From Bryum argenteum (taxonomy: Eukaryota > Streptophyta > Bryopsida > Bryales > Bryaceae), in assembly GCA_037043015.1 (NCBI GenBank), contig CM073327.1, positions 3,764,727-3,828,726 of the forward strand: a stretch of 64,000 nucleotides of DNA, in the 5' to 3' direction. A program made the translations under genes and the position numbers. The notes beneath the pieces were generated by a model. The model searched no databases, was not told where the DNA came from, and saw only the letters and a list, made by a program, of their open reading frames with translations. Of the stretch, positions 47,857 through 58,990 are shown piece after piece (the stretch's first letter is position 1; every line of letters begins with the position of its first letter).

Positions 47857-48080
47857 ACTACACTAAATTTGATAATTAGTGTAAGATTATTATAAGATTT
47901 GAAACTGCTATAAGTTTTTACTTTTGTTTAAAAAATTTACCAAGAGCATTGATTCTGATACTATATAAGGACCCCCATCTTGACCAATATAGTGGGTAAA
48001 ATTATTGAACAACAGTAAAAACTTATAACATGTTTATGTAAATTAGTGTATCTAACACTAATTATCAAATTTAGTGTAGT
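47857..48080. mobile_element. MITE with 26-bp perfect TIRs
   Basis: Positions 47857-47882 and 48055-48080 are exact reverse complements built on CACTAAATTTGATAATTAGT. Taken from CACTA inward, TA dinucleotides flank both ends, as in Tc1/mariner-type MITEs. The CACTA start could also suggest a CACTA relative, but the 3-bp flanks differ. There is no coding capacity. It sits in the copine upstream region. Confidence 0.8.
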
Positions 48081-51000
48081 TGTCGGCATTCTTATCTGAA
48101 ACTAGTAAACGTAGAGGAAACGTAGAGGAATCTGAAGTTAAACTTCAGTTCAATTGAACTTAAATCGAAGTAACCTAAGTAATCTGAAGGTACCCTTAAA
48201 GGTATAGACATGAAGTGAAACTTAAGTGAAATGAAAAGTTGAAATGTAGTTGTTACAAATTGAACAGTATCTGGCGTACAAAAGATCTTAAAATTTACGC
48301 AAGCAAATTTGATTAGCATCATATTCAATAAATTCTTTACTTTTAGTGTATAATTAATTCTCTAAAATCCTTGTGTTTTCTGGAAGTTAAAAACCAAAAA
48401 TCTCTTATTCTCAACCTCTTCAAACAAATAAAGGTATGATGAAATGTTTACAAGTTTTTTATACTTTTAACTATAGGTCCTTGAAGCTAAGTAGTACTAG
48501 AAGTGCCTAAAGTTCAACGGTTGGATATTTACCATTTGTTAGAATATAACGTTAAGAGTTGAGGCCTAAGGTAAGGTGCCCTGAAATGGAGCAGGTTCTC
48601 AATTGGAGCTAAGTCCAGGCTTCTTCACTCAATGGTACATGATAGTGTCACAATTCAACAATCAATATTCTCATAGTGAACATTATAGGGTCACATTTTA
48701 GAGCACCATTTTAGAAACACCAGCAAGTCCACCTCCAAAAATTCATAACAAATTATAAAGAGTCTGAACATGATGATTCAAAGTTGCTCCTTTACCCCTC
48801 CCCCATCCTCCTTGGTAGCTGCTACGAACGGTTACCCCTCCGACTGGGGCCTCCCCTTTACCTTTCAACACGATGGCCCGGCTATCAAAGTGGACGCGGG
48901 CAAGCAAGTGGAGTGTCGGGAAGCAGGCAATCTGTTGATACAGTTGCGTGGAGTGTGCGCACCCGATTTTCTGTTACCCAGAAGACCTTTTCTCAGCCAG
49001 TTAGTCGACTAAGTCCAGATAGAATTGGTTGAAATTTGACAGCCAAGGAGCGCCTCTGCGTCATTTTTATAAATCGAAGTGGTTGAAGGAGTCGTCCTTG
49101 CATTATCTTACCGAAATGTTACCAATTTCTTGGGTTTTGATGGTTGCAGATTTGAAATTTCGACGCCAATCGAATGCTTGGGCTTTACAAAATGATTGAT
49201 ATGTGGATGATGGCAATAGGTTTTGCAAAAGAGAGACGAGCTATGAAGTAATAGTCTGTGCCGAAATTTGCTGGCCGGACATGAATATATCTAATCTTCA
49301 AGCAATTCTAGGGTTCTGTGTCTTGTCACCTTTCAATACTGTTAGTACATCGGTGGGTATTCTACAATGCTACTCCCGTTCTTAATCAGACTTCAGATAA
49401 GATCAAGAACCATCGGAGGGTGGCAATTGTGTCCTAGACAATGTGTTTAATATCATTCTCCACTTGTTTGAATTTTCTGTAAGGTAGCGATCAACTGTCA
49501 GTATCCTATCAATCCTGGCAAACCGTCCTGCCTTGGAGGAGGAGAATAGTATTCCTCACAGGAAGCACTCCAGTGCCTGTGTTACGCACTTTCTTCACGC
49601 ATGAGGCTGTCGGCAAATTCTTTACCATATCTATTATTGATGATGTTTAGGGTTTTCGAATGGTTGTAGCCTCCCTACTTGCCTCAAACCTACTGAACGG
49701 TCAGCTGGTTCTAATTGTTCGTATGCTTTCAGTGATTTAAATAACTTCTGTGCAGACCAGGATTGTCTGCTGAGTGGAGCGAGAGGATAATTGAATGTTT
49801 GCTTGGTTGACTTCTGTTTTGGAAAATTGTCCATGGCTTTTATATAATCTTCTCAAACGAGTTACATCTCCCTATGGAAGATGTTTAGACGCATCTCCCT
49901 ATGGAAGATGTTCAGATACTTTGAGCAAGGTCAGAAAAGCTGATTATTTTCATTTTATTCACCGCGTCTATGTCTTTCGTTTGTGCTCTTGAAAAGCCGT
50001 CTAGGTGTTAATGACATCGATCATCTATCAATCTGACGTTTCTCCGCTTCTTTTTCAAAACATATACACTAACTCAGGAACTCTTTCTTTCTATACAAGT
50101 ATGGTACTCGTCAAAGAAGTAGCATCTCTCATTTCAAACAATCTCCGACTGTAACTGGTACTTGTCAATCCCAAGCTTTTAAGTTAGGTAGCGCCAGGGA
50201 TTTATTTCTCTAAGGTCGTTGCAAGCGACACCCTAACTGTACCTGCATAGTGGTTAGAAAGAAGATTGTGTGCCAGGTGAACATAGAACTTTAAAACTAG
50301 GGTCCATTTGTAGTGATGGAAACTACACGAGTGTCGGTTTGGGTATGTGTACATGCCATTCGGTTCTTACAGATAGTTCATTTGCAGGCCTGCTATTGTG
50401 ATGTCGAGACATGTCTGCAGTTGGTCTGCTATTGTCGACGAATCTTCAGTTTGCGAAGAAGTTAGCCGATCCACATGATAAATGGCAACAATTAAGTTCG
50501 TACTGACAGTCCAAATTTTAACTTGTCGATCAAACTGACAACATCACAAGAGCTCAGATCAGCAGGCACGTGGTGGTATCTGTATAAGTATGTAAATAAA
50601 TCAACAACACTGTAGTCTACATATATCGATCCTCGATCGTATTACCAGTCAGTTAAATTAAATAGTACTACAATCATGAACGGGCAGAAGATGCTGGGAA
50701 ATGATTACACCTTGAGAGTCGAGCTATGACAAACTTGGAAATTCAGGGTACTTACTTACCTTGTGTAACTACAGTGGTCGGTTTCACACGCGGCATCGAT
50801 TTGAATTAGCGGTCGGCATAGTAGGAGCGGCCGCACAGGCTTTTAAGCTAACTTACATCATGCCAACGTCGTCGTTCAATCTGCAGGCACTGCCATGCAT
50901 GCCTGTTTGAAAGAAGCTCATTTCTGTAAGTTCGATCTCAGCTTTTGTTAATTACCACGGTTGCCAATCTTGAGTGAGCATTGTTGAATGAATATTAAGT

Positions 51001-52153
51001 TGGTCGGTGGCTTTCCTGGTGATCGAAAGCGGAGATCTTATTATGTTTGTATTGTCGATCATTACGATCTTAATTAGAGTTGTGATGCATGCAAACATTG
51101 ACTGTCAGATTGCTAACTGATTTTGTGTGCAACAATCTTGTAAGTACTGAAGTATCTGCCTTCCGAATCCTGTGGAAGGACATGCATCCTCCGGCAGTAT
51201 TTTCATCCTGTTCACCGTCCACACGAGGAAACAGATTTCGATTCCTCCGATGTACTTCACTTAACTGTAAGAGGATGTTACTGAACATTATTCTGCGTAA
51301 ATTCTAAAAACAAAGTGGATGACAATGATGATATGTGAATCTTCATAGTATCGAAAGCATTCTTCAACTCTTATTTATGGTCTAATTGACTATCACCTCC
51401 ATGTACTACAGATCATTAAAAATGGACATTAACTAATCAATCATTCTGGTTAATACTTCAAGATTCTATTGTCTTCTTTACCCAAGAAGAAGGAGAACAA
51501 CAACACCCAAGTTAGTTTCATTGAATGAAATGTACAGTATTCATAGGTACACAAGATACACCAATGGTGTAGGACTAATAACCCCTCTCAGAGTTAACAC
51601 CCTTCTTTCAACAGTGCAATATCAATCTTTTTTCTTTGTCTATCAATTCATTATTCGAGGGAGGTGTACTCATTTTCTAGTTTAAGAGCTAAAGAATAAA
51701 GTGTTTTCTGAAATGAATCTATATCACATGCAATTAAACTTCTTATGAAGAGAGTGAAAAATGTGTCCTCGTGATATGTTGAACTGCATATAACTACTGC
51801 TGCATTACACATTCCGGTTCCTTAGAAGTTAAAATCCATTCAAAAATTCTGTGACTAAAGGTAATGGTAAGTACTCAGCATTCATATACTTCAAAGCAAA
51901 AAAAAATGTACAGATATCTTCACAATATACTATTAAAATTTCCTGCACACCCATTTGCCATAATAATTAAATATCCATATGGTTGATGGATATTCCACCT
52001 ACAGTTACATCCTCTGAGTAAGAATTTGTTCCTGGCCTCAATTCTAACTTAGAGGGACAGACTATAAAGTTCTTGATAGTAATTGATCTCTCTAGTATGA
52101 TACTGTGTCATTTAATTGGAGTACACACACGTCGTGGGATCGAACCCGGGCGA
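48081..52153. other. Long spacer, no supported gene
   Basis: Only short frames without recognisable domains. Contents include an interspersed repeat copy at about 48680-48780, a 47-bp segment (48791-48837) that recurs at 56129-56175, an open stretch of moderate GC at 48780-49012, and a 27-bp direct repeat (CATCTCCCTATGGAAGATGT type) at about 49863-49916. The last part lies 3' of the EPF-like gene. Confidence 0.55.
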
Positions 52154-53100
52154 TCAGGGCATGAAGTAGCGGCTACCGCATTTGCACCTCCAAACCTCCG
52201 GGTAGTACTCCTGTTGCGTCAACGCACCGCGCGGACTGCCGATGGAGATGTGGATGGGGCTACATGGAAAGCACGTCCCGCACTTGCCGGCGCACGTCGG
52301 CGGTGAAGAACCCACCAACAATCGCTCATGGCCGTATAGGCTAGTACTACTACTACTGCTCTTAGACTTCTCATTCATCGTCGTCGTCTTCTTCTTCTCT
52401 AACCGTCGTCGCATCATCTTCCTATCTGGTGCTGGACTTCGATCCTGGAAAGTCACAGAACTTTAATACCACAATTGCGACCTGATCGATCACGCCATTG
52501 AAAGGAAATTAAGACATCTGAGCTGTAGAACAACTGCTGTAGACTTTGCAACGGCATGACGATCGATTCTCGGAAACTTAATCAGCTTTCTTGGTCTGGA
52601 ACAAAAACCGATTGTGTACTATCGCAAATTACATCAAGACTAACTTGAGTGTAATTACCATGACTGCAGCTTAAAGTTTGCAACGGCATGGACGATCGTT
52701 AATCTACGTTCTTGGTCTGGACGGAATCTGTTTGTAGAAAGGTAGCATCGAGACTTGAGTTGTGATCGAATTGTGTACAGGGTTGATGATGATGATCACT
52801 AAGGTAGTTACCTGGAATTGGGTGCCATCGCCTAGCACTACTACTCCCAAAGCTCTCTCGGAATGCCTGGGCGGTGCAGGAACGTGCAGTAACGGAGCAG
52901 TCTGCATCTGCAATGCTGGTCCAGCTGCATGATGATAACACAAAACGCCAGATTGATCAGCCACCGTCCAACAATTCGAAACGAAATGAACTTCCGAATT
53001 TGTCAACTAATTACTTACCAGGTACTATGTGTCTTCCAGCTATTGTTCGCAGTGGCAATATAGTCAGTAGCAGCAGAGCCCAACATGTGACAACTGCCAT
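52154..53100 (-). CDS. EPF-like secreted cysteine-rich peptide precursor
   Basis: EPF/EPFL peptides are secreted ligands of ERECTA-family receptor kinases and guide stomatal patterning and growth. Three exons on the minus strand, 53100-53019, 52924-52812 and 52444-52154, join in frame to 161 residues. Residues 1-22 form a signal peptide (MAVVTCWALLLLTILP then a small-residue cleavage region). A variable, basic Ser/Lys/Arg-rich propeptide follows. The C-terminal mature part holds the family pattern: GSSPPTCAGKCGTCFPC, a Pro/Ile loop, then YYPEVWRCKCGSRYFMP at the end. That gives six cysteines, enough for three disulfides. The YYPE-WRCKCG-MP ending and short loop resemble the EPFL4-6 (CHALLAH-like) group rather than EPF1/2 or STOMAGEN. 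Donors are GTAAGT and GTAACT; acceptors are CATGCAG and TTTCCAG. Confidence 0.93.
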
Positions 53101-55842
53101 GTTCAAGTGGAGTCGATCACTCGAAAAATACTCTCACTGACCGCTTCAATTCACAACACTGACCGACGATGCTGGCTTGAGTACTCTCATCTGCAACAAA
53201 CTACCGCTGCAATTCACCTACAAACCACACATGGTTTCCAAAACTACTGGAAAGCTCCCTCTGCCAAATGAACTTCAACTTGACTCACAACTGAACTTGT
53301 GTGTCGATCGCAACTTCCGAAAAAGGATCGGCAGGTTTCTCGAGAAGGACTCGCAGCTAGCTCACTACCACGATGTCGCTCCCAGTAAAAAGTGTTACCA
53401 CAAAGAGACAACGGCTTTGAACACTACTAACAGCTCTTAAACTCGTAACTAACACAAAGACTGAGATGCTTGCAAGCTGCAAATATCGGTTACAAGAAGT
53501 TGTAACAGGACGAAATCTAAACCACAGCTAGCACCGCCGAATTCTCCGACCAGAATGATGAGAGAATAGAAAGGAATAATGATGTCGTCCGGGCCGTTTC
53601 GAAACTCTAGATCTTCCCTACGTACAATGTCATGATCAACTCAGGCTCTCGACACCTTCGTCGTCTTCTTCTTCTGCTGCTGCTACACTCATTGCACCCT
53701 TCGATTCCAGCGTGCTCACACTCGATCTGAGACAGGATTATTTGGGTCCAGGGCATTTTGATCACGAACCTTTCTAGCTGGCTAGCTACTAACACTAGTA
53801 TGAATGTAAGTTGAGATGACGGAGAGGAGACAAGTACTACCGGCACTGACTGACGCAGCAGCCCAGCAGGCAGCCTCGGGAAGCGCGACGCAGTGCAGAC
53901 AGTAAGTAAGTAAGTATATGAATCAGCGGCAGTACTTTGCAGGAGCCCACTGCACTGCAAATTTGGCTTGCATGTAAGCCATTCTCGTGGCTTATTTGTT
54001 ACGTTCTTCGAGGCGCCCTCTACTAAAGTGAAAACCAATCACATGCATCGCAGATAAAGTGTGAGATTTGATGAGGCTGGAAAACAAACACTTTACACTG
54101 TAAGAAAGCTAGCACCTGCTGTTTGAGCTAATTAAGAAATGGGTGACTTTGCAACATTCTTGATTTCGACCAATGCTTTACATGCTCTTGTCAACATTCT
54201 TGTACTTTCTCTAAAAAAAATCAGTTTTCTAGCCGAACAAGCGAAGGCTTTATACTATTACGTTGAGAGAATATCACCATACCGTGAAGGTTGGTATCTG
54301 ATATTAGTTCAGAGGGGATATTAGCTAATTAATATAGGTTCTATTGTGTTGGAATTGAGGCCTCGAAAGCACTAATTTGATTTTACTTTGGAAGGGTCCT
54401 GAGCATCAATTATACAAAATCCAAATGCCATTCGAAATACAGATTTTCCTGTGTGGATATCATCCTGGACTCCTAAAAACCCCTCCATGTAGCTATCAAT
54501 GTGTCATGGTATTTAGGAGCGGGTTTTGAGGATTCAGGCCAGAACAAAATTCAGCCAACTTTGGTTATTGTATTTTACAAACGAAGAAGAATCAACGGTT
54601 CAAATTTGACATGCAAGTACTAGTATGTCAAGTTAGATTTAACCCCCGGCTTACTCGATCTGAGACAGGAGTATTTGGGTCCAGGGCAAGTTAGATTTAA
54701 CCCCCGGCTTACTCTGATCTTTGGTTGGATCTTTTAAATAATGCTTGGATTGAGATTTTCTGAGCTTAATTTAAAGGAAGGTCAAATTTTGTGGCTTAGA
54801 CCGTTCTGCAACAAGGAGAGTTAGGGGTTAAGATCCTACCATTAAAATGACCATAAAATGGTTGATTGGAAACCACATCCAATTTACAAAACCTCATAAA
54901 TTGTTCACAATAAGCCTACAAACACAAGCAGGGCAAGGTTTTCTTAGTGTAAGGAAATCTTACTATATTGGGAAACTTATATGGTTCCTCATAGGTTACT
55001 CATATCCATTTTATCAAATAATATGTGATTTTAGTCAATCATATCAATTTCTAATTACTAATAATGGAAAGAACATTTTCTATTGATTTTCAAAGTTTTA
55101 CTCCTTCTAGTTAATTATGAAAGAAATATTACCTATTCAAGAAAAATTTTCCGTATAATCTAATTTAAGATTTATAGTCTTTACACTATCTTTGTAGCGC
55201 AGTTACGAAATCCATATTTTATAACAAATCTAAGTTTTTCTTGAAACCCTTTTGGGCCTTTAGGGGTTAATTAATATTCACAAAAGGCCCATTTGGGATT
55301 GTACAGTACATGCTTTTAATACTCAATATCCATCTGGGCCCAGAGCTGCAGTACCAGTGCTCTGTGTTCCCACAAGCCAAACTCTGCTGTACTTACCCCT
55401 TCAGTCAAACTCTGTCTATCACTTCCGTTGCTCCTCTTACTACCGAAAAAGGGCCTTCAATGCTCCTCTTACTACTCTTGCATGGAATTCTTCAGTTTAC
55501 TTCTTAAAAGTAACAATTAAATTATTTTTTAATATATATATTTTTTAAATGATATAATAATGGCTACTTTAACCATGATGAGTAGAAAAATTGAAAGGTG
55601 ATTGTGGATGATGGGCTTTGGATAGGCTTTTGCCACTTTCAGTCGAATCACATGATGCTTGCTACTGGCAACGGGGGCCAAACGCATCAGCTTTTTGTTT
55701 TGTTGCAGACACAAATAAAAAGGGGGGGGCAATGGTTTGTGGTAGCTACCCTAGAATCTGTGAAGACCCCAAGGCCATTTTTGATGATTTTGAATTCTGA
55801 ATTGGGGTCAGGGCATACTCCTTGGCAATTTAAACCAATACA
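53101..55842. other. Spacer upstream of the EPF-like gene, with a templated repeat
   Basis: It is the promoter side of the EPF-like gene. A minus-strand frame of 143 codons at 53607-54038 has no known domain. A lone right-end terminus of TTAA-type MITE family 1 (TGGGCCTTTAGGGGTTAA) is at 55253-55270. A duplicated segment is described separately. Nothing else is recognised. Confidence 0.5.
54629..54714. repeat. 28-bp direct repeat flanking a copy of distant sequence
   Basis: Copies at 54629-54656 and 54687-54714 (CAAGTTAGATTTAACCCCCG plus 8 bases) flank a filler. The segment 54653-54688 duplicates 53720-53755 with two adjacent mismatches. Confidence 0.9.
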
Positions 55843-56111
55843 TTAACCCCTACAGATCCACGATGTTTCGGGAGCTTGAAATCCCAACACTGACCACTAT
55901 GTACTAATGCGGGTACGTCCAATATTTTTGGAAATTTTTGATAACTTCAACCGTAGGATCTTGAAGTAGACTACCGTAGGTAGTAGTGTGAAAATTTTCA
56001 ACCGTTGGATCATCACTAAATGTGAGATCATAACATTTGAAGTTGACTGTAAATTTTTTTTGGCCTTGACCGTAAAAGCCGAATCGGTGGCCGTGGTCGT
56101 TTAGGGGTTAA
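55843..56111. mobile_element. TTAA-flanked MITE, family 1, copy B
   Basis: A 261-bp body (55847-56107) is nearly identical to copy A at 19177-19437, with about ten substitutions, mostly near the two ends. TTAA is present on both sides. The left terminus has mutated (CCCCTACAGATCCA). No reading frame is supported. Confidence 0.85.
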
Positions 56112-56402
56112 AAACACTAGGGGGTTCATTTACCCCTTTCCCATCCTCCTTGGTAGCTGCTACGAACGCTTACCCAAAAAAAAAGCCGGACGTCTGAGTC
56201 ATATTCTATTACAAGCTCATCAGATAACTATGCGTTAAAATGGACTAGAGGAGTTTCAAAAATATGAAATTAAGTTGGGGTGAGATGTGCTTCTTCTTCT
56301 CGGAATAAAACTCGTGGTGAATCATTTGACGCAACCTTAAAATCGCTCAAAAAAAAAGAAAACTACTGATGAACAAAAATGGCCTAAGTGTATTTTGAAG
56401 TA

Positions 56403-56514
56403 CTCCCTTTGTCCCATTATAAATGTCCAGTAGGTTCATTTAAATCTATCTTGGGAGGTAGATTTGAGAGAACCTATTGAACAATTACAATGGGACAGAG
56501 GGAGTACTTGATAG
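56403..56514. mobile_element. Stowaway-like MITE
   Basis: The 112-bp element starts CTCCCTTTGTCCCATTATAA and ends with the near-complement, ATTACAATGGGACAGAGGGAG, flanked by TA at 56401-56402 and 56515-56516. CTCCCTCCGTCCC-type termini with a TA duplication define Stowaway (Tc1/mariner) MITEs, best known from flowering plants. Confidence 0.85.
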
Positions 56515-56540
56515 AGCATTGGTTTGTGACCCCAAAAAGG

Positions 56541-56762
56541 GTGACGAGGGTGCTATGGTAAGGTGTCCTATAATGGCGCAATTTTCAGCACAGAAAATCT
56601 ACTGGAATGTTGCGAGTGCACGCAATTTTGGTGCATGGGGAAAATTAGTAGAAAACTAGAGCAAGTGGAATCATCATTTTTCGACTCTTCTACAGTGAGT
56701 AATGAATTTTTAAAGATGGAAATATAGGTGTTCCTAAAATGGTGCCCTAAAGTGACGCCCTA
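56541..56762. repeat. Interspersed repeat with inverted ends, copy near 56.6 kb
   Basis: The left end GGGTGCTATGGTAAGGTGTC and the right end (complement of GGGCGTCACTTTAGGGCACC) are imperfect inverses. The right 120 bp, inverted, match 34250-34340 and 48685-48780 (GGCACCATTTTA, AAAATTCATAACAAATTATA, TGATGATTC). It is a MITE-like family with at least three members in the window. Confidence 0.6.
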
Positions 56763-57462
56763 CAATCTTTGCAGAGTGTACATGGTACTATTGTAAGGAG
56801 AAGCTATTATGTACGTGACAGTGAAGATTACTAGGGCTCCATTTTCGGCACTGCGCCATTTTTGGCTGCTCTACCATATACAGTCAGTAATAAATTCCCA
56901 AGGGAGCTTTTTGTCTTTTGCGATGACCAAATGAGACGAAACCCTTAAATGAATGGGCAGGATAAAATGAGTTGTCAATTGTCACTGAGGAAAGGAAATT
57001 CCTTATGCTAGAAAAAAGACTTTTTTTTTTAATGTAGACACAAGCATGAGAACATGCATAGACCAACATGTGGGTGCATGTTATTTAACTTGTGTACGTG
57101 ATTATGTAAACCACACAAATGAGTGCAAAAATGTTTCCTAAAAATTGAGTATGGTCATTGACGGCACCAATACTCAACGCCTTCCGAGAGATTATTACGA
57201 ATTTTGTATTGTTGAGTGGCTGAAAACATGTACATCGCCCGCCCCCCATGACGAAAACCTTTGATTACATAGGGGAGTTTCAGATGAATTTGCACATGAC
57301 GGTGGAAAAACTTACGGCCATGTATTGATCAGCGCTGTACTAAAGAGTGTACATCATACATGTCCTTGGTTAACCCCCTAATTATCTTTCATTTCTTTCC
57401 TATATATGAACTGCCTTTTATTGCGACCTATTGCTTTACACAAGATGGATTGCGTAGGTTTT

Positions 57463-57513
<51 letters not shown>

Positions 57514-57885
57514 AAAAAAGTTTGTCACATGGTTCATGAACATCACCATATGGTATGTGAACCAAAAGCCATTTAGTCCGTTCTGCTTTCAGAGTGCCTA
57601 GAAGTATATTTCAAAAGAATATGTAAAGCATATGGGTGGCTTCAAGGCTCACAATTCATATCAAAGTCGTTGAACTTTTGTTGGGTCTATAAGATGAAGT
57701 TTTAAAGTCGAAGATATAGGTAATTTTGTTGATAAGGATATATTCCAAGTGCCATTTTGACATATCAAATTTGCCATTTTGTAAAGTGCCATTTTGGGTG
57801 GCATATTTGTTTTGCTGCCAAGATGACATTCCCTTTTCCATCCGCACCAAGTGCTCTCTCTAATATCAATGTCCTTATGATCAGG
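56763..57885. other. Spacer, no supported gene
   Basis: AT-rich sequence with short frames only. It contains the long T run described separately. Confidence 0.6.
57466..57509. repeat. Poly(T) tract, 44 bp
   Basis: An uninterrupted run of T followed by ATAAAAAAAAG. It could be the reverse-oriented tail of a retroposed sequence, but no body was identified. Confidence 0.95.
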
Positions 57886-58030
57886 GTTGTCTTATCACAC
57901 AAAATTCCTATTCATTTGTAAGACACAATTTAGATGAGATGTACATCTAAGACGTAATCAATGTATCAAATGTACATCTCATCTAAATTGTGTCTGACGA
58001 ACGAAGAGGGATTTTGTCTAATAAGACAAC
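57886..58030. mobile_element. Foldback MITE, family F, single copy
   Basis: Nearly the whole 145 bp is two inverted arms: GTTGTCTTAT, ACAAAATTCC and GACACAATTTAGATGAGATG at the left, and their complements at the right, with a loop of about 20 nt. Homologous, partly doubled copies are at 61980-62200. Confidence 0.85.
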
Positions 58031-58599
58031 ACTGCTTATGATAGTAACCTTTATTTCTATAAATCCTAACTCCCCCCTTCTTAAAGTGTCAACTTTGCGA
58101 GACAATGCTAACTTAACGGAATTGAGGTTGTACCGAGAACAACACAAGCCTATATTGTGGTACATGCAAATCTCAAGCCTACACCTAAGCATCCAAGCAC
58201 CGCCTCTTGAGACATAGGGGTGCAATTTTAGTACCATGCGGTCACCTTGCTAGCTAGATAGCATTTTGCAAATATGATCTTGATGTTTACATTGTACAAT
58301 AGGGTGCCATGTGTACTCGGAAGAGGTTGCGACCAAACATGTGGAACTTCTCAAAAAAACCGACCGGGTTATTGCAATCACGCTAATCAGGGGAGCTTGC
58401 ATGGTTGTACTCTGATGGAGCTGTGGTTGTAAGCGGAGCGCAAGTCCCAACGCAAGAGGGCCTTAATTCGGTACCCGCCACCTCCCATGTCATATCAAGC
58501 GTGGGTGTCCCGGACTCCCTGCGATCCAATCTTCCGCTACAAAGTGCTAACCAGCAAATAAGATGCAAAAGGCTCCATTTCTTCATTAACAATGACAAT

Positions 58600-58990
58600 T
58601 TAACCCTTAAACGCCCAAGCAAGCCCGAGGGGCTGTTTTCCAACAGAATCTGCTCTGTAGCTCTGTAGCTCTCACTGTACTCACTTATATTTTGATGTCA
58701 AACTAGTCACCTTCTCAAAAAGTGAAATTTTACAATTCAAATCACAATTTGTATGAGTGATTTTGTGCTTTGAAAGGATTATGGTAGGTAGGTTGGGGTT
58801 GTACATAACCTTGTAGGAGGTTGCAAGCTCATCATTGATTGGTTCATTCATGATGCCCAAGTTCAAAAAGTGCACTGTCCATGATGCCCAAGTTCAAAAA
58901 GTGCACTGTCCATGATGCCCAAGTCCAAAAGATGTTGTGTGATCCAATTTTGGGCTGCCCGTTTCAGACCCTATGGGCGTTTAAGCGTTT
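58600..58990. mobile_element. TTAA-type MITE, family 2
   Basis: The left end is TTAA followed by CCCTTAAACGCCCA. The right end TGGGCGTTTAAG at 58974-58985 is its complement, decayed at the outermost bases so that the right TTAA is lost. A truncated copy is at 36808. The terminus resembles that of family 1 (CCCCTAAAGGCCCA). Confidence 0.65.
58849..58931. repeat. 31-bp tandem repeat, about 2.7 copies
   Basis: CATGATGCCCAAGTTCAAAA plus 11 bases repeats, the first two copies exactly. It lies inside the family 2 MITE. Confidence 0.95.

Noticed and set aside
47857..48080. CACTA transposon assignment
   Set aside because: The ends read CACTA, but the 3-bp flanks differ and the element is only 224 bp; a TA-flanked MITE fits better.
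52130..52160. B-box-like GGTTCGATCCC next to the EPF-like stop codon
   Set aside because: The expected A-box position falls in coding sequence, and no SINE body blocks are present downstream.
53607..54038. 143-codon minus-strand ORF
   Set aside because: It shows no domain or credible splice context, and part of it is the donor of the templated repeat; probably chance.
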